From an uncultured Tenacibaculum sp. (GTDB lineage Bacteria > Bacteroidota > Bacteroidia > Flavobacteriales > Flavobacteriaceae), in the NCBI GenBank assembly GCA_947497895.1, contig CANMIL010000007.1:186001-250000 (forward strand): a stretch of DNA of 64,000 bases, written 5' to 3'. The translations under genes were made by a program, and so were the position numbers. Positions within the stretch are counted from its first letter, which is position 1. Each line of letters starts with the position of its first letter. Below, one piece after another: positions 60,130-64,000 of this stretch. The notes beneath the pieces were generated by a model, which ran no database searches, had not been told where the DNA came from, and saw only the letters and a list, made by a program, of their open reading frames with translations.

Positions 60130-61032
60130 CTAAAGGCCCCAAAAAGTTATGGAATTGTCCTCTATATCCTGATAAACGGTTGCATTTATATCAGTTCTGT
60201 ACATGATTAATTCCATAAAAGATGTCGTTGATCGTCTCGTAGTACCGTTTCCATTTGCCCAACAAATAGTAAAATCTTCTGTTCGTGTACATCTTCCAGT
60301 GGTATGAACACCATTAAATCTTTGGGCACCTCCTGATCTGGCTATTGCATTTGTACTATTTTTTATAAACGTATAAATTTCCCAGACATTAACATTACCA
60401 GCATTCGAAAACCAACGTGTACTATTACAGCAAATTCCTGGGTCAAAATAGACTCTGTTATCACTCCAATTCATGTGTGTTGACCATCTATCTCTATTTG
60501 TTAATACGCCAAAAGAGTGCTGGCTTTTTGTGGTAGCTCGAGCAATAGTAACTACAGTACCTTGGTTTCCATTATTCGTAACATCTTGAATTCCGTTAGG
60601 TGTATCAACAATTAAATAGTCATTGCTACCATCACCTTGAAAATGAGGGCGTGTTGCATTAGGAAAAAAACGTGGTTGTTGAGCATTATTCGTTTGAACG
60701 GCATTTCTTCCAAGACCACTTTGATCATACCAAGTATGCACAAAAACGTTGCTTGCTCCTCGCCAAGCATTAATGGCATTAATATCGACAATATCATTGT
60801 CTCCCCAAGTAAAATCTTGTTGGGCATTATCACTGGCACGTCTTAGCCTAATGAGAGGACCATTATAATCACTTTCTAAAACTCGCATAGAAAAAGCAAA
60901 ACTAATACTAGTTAGTTTATTGTCAAGAATGTGATGTGGTTTGAGGGTAGGGTAGTGGTTATAATGACCAATCTGAGCGGTTATCGTATAGCATACAAAA
61001 AATACTATACAAGTTAATCTAATCTTAAACAT
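60130..61032 (-). CDS. Secreted arabinofuranosidase-B-like (LamG-fold) protein
   Basis: A 300-residue secreted protein with signal peptide (about 1-19). The segment SISFAFSMRVLESDYNGPLIRLRRASDNAQQDFTW ... FVHTWYDQSGLGRNAVQ (about 42-112) strongly resembles the catalytic-domain-like fold of alpha-L-arabinofuranosidase B (GH54-type concanavalin A-like). Whether the catalytic residues are kept cannot be judged. Likely a glycan-binding or -cleaving surface protein. Last gene of a five-gene operon, 2 bp after the gene before. Confidence 0.85.
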   Translation of the reverse strand: MFKIRLTCIVFFVCYTITAQIGHYNHYPTLKPHHILDNKLTSISFAFSMRVLESDYNGPLIRLRRASDNAQQDFTWGDNDIVDINAINAWRGASNVFVHTWYDQSGLGRNAVQTNNAQQPRFFPNATRPHFQGDGSNDYLIVDTPNGIQDVTNNGNQGTVVTIARATTKSQHSFGVLTNRDRWSTHMNWSDNRVYFDPGICCNSTRWFSNAGNVNVWEIYTFIKNSTNAIARSGGAQRFNGVHTTGRCTRTEDFTICWANGNGTTRRSTTSFMELIMYRTDINATVYQDIEDNSITFWGL

Positions 61033-61034
61033 TG

Positions 61035-61910
61035 TTATAATCTTAAATCACCGGTTAAATGAAAACTGTTTGTGCTTGTTGATACAAGTCCTGCCCCTGC
61101 ATGCTGACCAGCTGTTCTAAATCGAGATAAACGATTAAGTACGGTAACTCCAGCAGCTCCAGTTATCGTAACTCTTCCAGTACCTGTTTGATATATACTT
61201 ATGTTAAAGCCTATAGGTAGTCCGCTTGGAACTGTTAAAGTGAGGTCGCTAGCACTACTGAAAGTAAAGACTTTGCTATTATCATTTGCGGTAAGCGTAT
61301 AATTTGAAGTTCGGTTAACAACTTCAGGAGTGTTAGCATCACTCCATTGCGTCCCTGTAACTGTTGATGTTAGGACTTGACCGTTTGTACCCGTATTTCC
61401 TGAGCTATCAGCATATGAACCAGTAACACTTAAATTATTAGAAAGGGAAGTATTACCATTAACAGTTACTCCGTTTGCAACTGCATTAATTTCAACTCCT
61501 AAAGTACCTGTCATTTGAATGGTGCTTCCTGTGGAACTGAATTGCATTGCTCCAACTGAAAAAAATTGAGAAGCCGTATTCGTGAATACTTGGAATGTGT
61601 TTAAATTGTTAAATGTTAGAGAATTTCCACCTCCATTTAAAGTTCTAGCTCCTGTTAGAGTGCCATTGATAGAATAAATGTTTGAACCAAGACTCGATGG
61701 AGATATCCAATTTGTACCATCAAAGAAAAAAATGTTCTTTTGGCTGGCGTTATATAAAAGTGAACCTTCATTAGCACCAGTAACATTGTTCATTTCGGTA
61801 TCATCCGAGGCATTGGGCAATCCCATAACGGAATTGGCATCTAATTGCGAATAGCAATGATGTAGCGAGAATAGAACAAACGTAGTAGTAGTAATTATTT
61901 TTCTTATCAT
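61035..61910 (-). CDS. Secreted modular protein with phage-fibre-like end
   Basis: A 291-residue secreted protein. Signal peptide about 1-21, then the shared N-terminal module (LDANSVMGLPNASDDTEMNNVTGANEGSLLYN ... FFFDGTNWISPS, about 23-72). The middle is Thr/Ser/Asn-rich. The end (SNYTLTANDNSKVFTFSSASDLTLTVPSG ... GTGRVTITGAAGVTVLN ... FHLTGDLRL) resembles phage tail fibre C-terminal domains. It overlaps the preceding gene by 4 bp (ATGA). Confidence 0.85.
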   Translation of the reverse strand: MIRKIITTTTFVLFSLHHCYSQLDANSVMGLPNASDDTEMNNVTGANEGSLLYNASQKNIFFFDGTNWISPSSLGSNIYSINGTLTGARTLNGGGNSLTFNNLNTFQVFTNTASQFFSVGAMQFSSTGSTIQMTGTLGVEINAVANGVTVNGNTSLSNNLSVTGSYADSSGNTGTNGQVLTSTVTGTQWSDANTPEVVNRTSNYTLTANDNSKVFTFSSASDLTLTVPSGLPIGFNISIYQTGTGRVTITGAAGVTVLNRLSRFRTAGQHAGAGLVSTSTNSFHLTGDLRL

Positions 61911-62620
61911 AAACCTAAATAAATAAATGTGTTAACAACTAAATATGGTTGGTATCTTTCAAATGATTGGTTGCTTCCACCACTACTTACTGTAACGGTA
62001 TGATTATGGTTTCCAGAAGTACTGGTATTGGTTGTTCCGCTTTGGTTAAAAAAGGTTCTATTTTCATCCGCTCCATTTCGAACTTGATCTGTTCCAGTAG
62101 ACCTATTAAATGTATGGCTATGATTACCATTTGTAGAAGTAGTTCCTGTAAAGTTTATATTGGGTAAATTTCCTCTTATTAAAGCTGTACTTACACTTCC
62201 TCCTGTATCGTTTACGCTCTCACCAGAAGATGGGTGTTTTAATATTCTATTTTGTGAGTTGGGTATACTTGTGGCAAAACCTAAACTTGTTGCATTTGTT
62301 TGAGCACTTGTTGGTAGAGAGCTTGTTGCTCTTCCGTTAAGGATATACCATCCATCGTGATCGGAAGTTACGACGCTATATTTTACTTCGCCAATTGAAA
62401 TGAAACCTTGATTTACCGGAACCCAATTTGTTCCATCAAATATATATATGGTTTTATGTGCGATATTGTATACCATTGAACCTTCATTGGCACCAGTTAC
62501 ACTATTCATTTCTGTATCATTCGTTACAATTGGAATGCCTTTTACCGAATTAGCGTCGATTTGGGCATCAATTATTTGGGGCGTGAAAATAAATATTAAA
62601 ATTAAAATGAAAGACCTCAT
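61907..62620 (-). CDS. Secreted tail-collar-like protein, paralogue 1
   Basis: A 237-residue secreted protein with signal peptide and shared module (IDANSVKGIPIVTNDTEMNSVTGANEGSMVYN). The rest resembles phage tail-collar/short-tail-fibre receptor domains: DHDGWYILNGRATS, PNSQNRILKH, and His motifs GNHSHT and GNHNHTVTV, which in phage fibre tips bind metal. Its C-terminus PYLVVNTFIYLGL is near-identical to its neighbour's. Overlaps both neighbours by 4 bp. Same length as paralogue 2, so tandem duplication is likely. Confidence 0.88.
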   Translation of the reverse strand: MRSFILILIFIFTPQIIDAQIDANSVKGIPIVTNDTEMNSVTGANEGSMVYNIAHKTIYIFDGTNWVPVNQGFISIGEVKYSVVTSDHDGWYILNGRATSSLPTSAQTNATSLGFATSIPNSQNRILKHPSSGESVNDTGGSVSTALIRGNLPNINFTGTTSTNGNHSHTFNRSTGTDQVRNGADENRTFFNQSGTTNTSTSGNHNHTVTVSSGGSNQSFERYQPYLVVNTFIYLGL

Positions 62621-63330
62621 AACCCTAAATAAATAAAAGTGTTGAATACTATATAAGGTTGATATCTTTGAAAAGATTGATTGCTACCTCCGCTTGATAC
62701 CGTAACTGTATGATTATGGCTACCAGTAGTATTAGTATTAGTTGTTCCACTTGTATTAAAAAAGGTTCTATTAGCATCGCTACTATGCCTAACCTGATCT
62801 GTTCCAATACCTCTACTAATTGTGTGACTATGATTACCATTTGTGGAAGTACTTCCTGTGAAATTAACATTAGGTAAGTTTGCTCGTGTTAAAGTTGTAG
62901 ATGCCTGTCCTCCCACATCACCGACACTTTCCCCTGTGTTCGGATGTTTTAACACTCTATCTTGTGCATTTGGCAGGTTTGTTGTAAAACCTAAACCTGA
63001 AGCATTGGATTGAGCATTTGAAGATAGAGTAGAGGTAGCTCTACCATTTAATATATACCATCCAGAGTGATCTGATGTTTGAGAACTGTATTTAATATCT
63101 CCGATAGTATTTTTCTCTTTGTTGACAGGAACCCAGTTTGTTCCATCAAAAATGTATATATTTTTTTGAGAAACATTATATACCATTGAACCTTCATTAG
63201 CACCAGTAATACCATTCATTTCTGCATCATTTGAGGTAGATGGGATTCCCATAACGGAATTGGCGTCAATTTGCATAAAGGCTTTATTGCTAAAAAAAAC
63301 AAATAGTAAGAGTATGTAATAGTTTTTCAT
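62617..63330 (-). CDS. Secreted tail-collar-like protein, paralogue 2
   Basis: A 237-residue paralogue of the preceding gene: same signal/module (IDANSVMGIPSTSNDAEMNGITGANEGSMVYN ... FDGTNWVPVNKEKN), same tail-collar region (SDHSGWYILNGRAT, PNAQDRVLKHPNTG), HSHT/HNHTVTV pairs and PYIVFNTFIYLGL end. The two differ by substitutions only, without length change. Role is probably adhesion or recognition at the cell surface. 12 bp after the first gene of the operon. Confidence 0.88.
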   Translation of the reverse strand: MKNYYILLLFVFFSNKAFMQIDANSVMGIPSTSNDAEMNGITGANEGSMVYNVSQKNIYIFDGTNWVPVNKEKNTIGDIKYSSQTSDHSGWYILNGRATSTLSSNAQSNASGLGFTTNLPNAQDRVLKHPNTGESVGDVGGQASTTLTRANLPNVNFTGSTSTNGNHSHTISRGIGTDQVRHSSDANRTFFNTSGTTNTNTTGSHNHTVTVSSGGSNQSFQRYQPYIVFNTFIYLGL

Positions 63331-63342
63331 TCTATGGGGTAT

Positions 63343-64000
63343 TTATTTATAAGCAGTGAAAAGGACAACTAAATTTTCAGAACCTGCTGTACCTGTTCTC
63401 GATACATTAATGGTGAAACCATTAGTATTAAAAGAAGTTAGAGAAGCTGATACCACACCTAGGTTATCTCCATTTTGACTTCCATACCGTATTCCAATAC
63501 AGTTAGAACTACTAGCAAATCTCGAAATATCATTAATAGAATTTCCATGACCTCCAACATATATTACTTGCTGGACAATAGTACCACTATCATTACGAGC
63601 AAAGCCAGTCATTGTTCCAAATGAATTGTTAAGTCCTGTATTATTATTCCCAACAGCATTATCACTATTAATGTTTAAACTCTCCACATTGGCATGGGCA
63701 CTAAATGTTATTGAGGTAGGGGAAAAGGGAAGCCCTGAGACTGATCTATTTCCTGTAGCAGAGATGATAAATGCTCCTACATAAATATTGCTGGAGGTTA
63801 ACATTTCTTGCCATCCTGAACTGGTATATTCAACAACTCTATCTTTAGTAGTATCAAACGCAATACTCCCTATAGCGGGAGTGGTAATGTTATTTAATTC
63901 TGTTGTAGTTGCCAAAGGAAGACTTATTAATGAACTTTCATCAATTTGACCTAAAAGCAAATGAGTAGAAAAAATAAAAAAAAGAAAGGGGATTAACTTA
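63343..64000 (-). CDS. Secreted module-family protein, 5' end beyond the window
   Basis: The frame stays open to the right edge, so the start lies outside the window. A hydrophobic signal segment (KLIPFLFFIFSTHLLLGQ) is encoded by bases 63955-63999; an in-frame TTG at 63958-63960 is not the likely start. The mature part holds a divergent copy of the shared module (IDESSLISLPLATTTELNNITTPAIGSIAFDTTKDRVVEY) followed by a Gly/Ser/Asn-rich beta region ending FTINVSRTGTAGSENLVVLFTAYK, similar to fibre C-termini. First visible gene of the operon. Confidence 0.8.
   Translation of the reverse strand, partial: KLIPFLFFIFSTHLLLGQIDESSLISLPLATTTELNNITTPAIGSIAFDTTKDRVVEYTSSGWQEMLTSSNIYVGAFIISATGNRSVSGLPFSPTSITFSAHANVESLNINSDNAVGNNNTGLNNSFGTMTGFARNDSGTIVQQVIYVGGHGNSINDISRFASSSNCIGIRYGSQNGDNLGVVSASLTSFNTNGFTINVSRTGTAGSENLVVLFTAYK

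Noticed and set aside
60130..64000. Prophage or tailocin
   Set aside because: Every protein has a signal peptide and there are no phage structural, lysis or integrase genes in view.

Overview
The window looks like a stretch of chromosome from a low-GC marine member of the Flavobacteriaceae (Bacteroidota), close in flavour to Tenacibaculum or Polaribacter; the genus is a guess. Support comes from AT-rich DNA, type IX secretion sorting domains (type A at 25.8 kb, gliding-motility-type/type B at 58.4 kb), DUF1501/DUF1800 and BatA-domain proteins, a bacillithiol gene (bshC), frequent TTG-N18..23-TAnnTTTG promoters, weak Shine-Dalgarno sequences, and a probable flavobacterial 6S RNA between zapA and rny. 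There is no rRNA, tRNA, CRISPR array, insertion sequence or complete prophage.

Layout. 0-4.9 kb: secreted and lipoprotein genes, and a LysR regulator divergent from an NTF2-like protein. 5-12.4 kb: uvrA, a bicovalent-flavin oxidase, an ECF sigma factor followed by a 48-residue protein, then divergent nth and bcp. 12.5-19 kb (minus strand): a fatty acid hydroxylase-like protein, an overlapping operon of BatA-domain protein, dihydroorotase-like protein lacking its metal histidines, DUF4870-like protein and esterase, then a LamG lipoprotein with four EF-hand-like repeats. 19.2-23.6 kb: methyltransferase, bshC, a secreted protein with a caspase-like His/Cys pattern, a small membrane protein and rlmF. 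23.7-29.7 kb (minus): a hydrolase/ECF sigma/membrane protein operon, the DUF1800-DUF1501 pair and a cupin lipoprotein. 29.9-36 kb: a NUDIX hydrolase, two tandem candidate small RNAs, an HxlR regulator, an SDR/ACT pair, a peroxiredoxin-like protein, an AraC regulator, a tRNA-binding protein and meaB. 36.2-38.8 kb: an ECF sigma/anti-sigma-like/surface protein operon. 38.8-40.9 kb: a gene-poor region with two more candidate small RNAs and a cold-shock gene with a long leader. 40.9-47.2 kb: di-haem peroxidase, sulfatase, cysteine synthase-like enzyme, cysS, yidD, lgt. 47.2-54.3 kb (minus): a luciferase-like/SDR pair, a BtrH-like protein, a TonB-dependent receptor and an M23 peptidase. 54.4-58.3 kb: coiled-coil protein, zapA, 6S RNA, rny, an Arg-rich secreted protein and a DinB-like protein. 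58.4-64 kb: a type IX secreted protein and a five-gene operon of secreted modular proteins with phage tail-fibre-like ends, the first gene running off the window.

Best candidates for undescribed biology. First, the region 30.34-30.74 kb holds two tandem minus-strand transcription units. Each has a palindrome TACGG-N4-CCGTA exactly 22 bp upstream of a TAnnTTTG box, a shared 17-nt C-rich motif, and an intrinsic terminator whose stem differs in sequence but not in form; this looks like a pair of co-regulated small RNAs under an unknown activator. A second C-rich pair lies at 39.42-39.86 kb. Second, an identical 17-bp palindrome sits in the promoters of the HxlR regulator (30.84 kb) and of the SDR/luciferase-like operon (48.99 kb), 18 kb apart, suggesting a small redox regulon. 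Others are the caspase-fold candidate at 21.5 kb, the dihydroorotase relic at 14.5 kb and the secreted tail-fibre-like operon at 60-64 kb.
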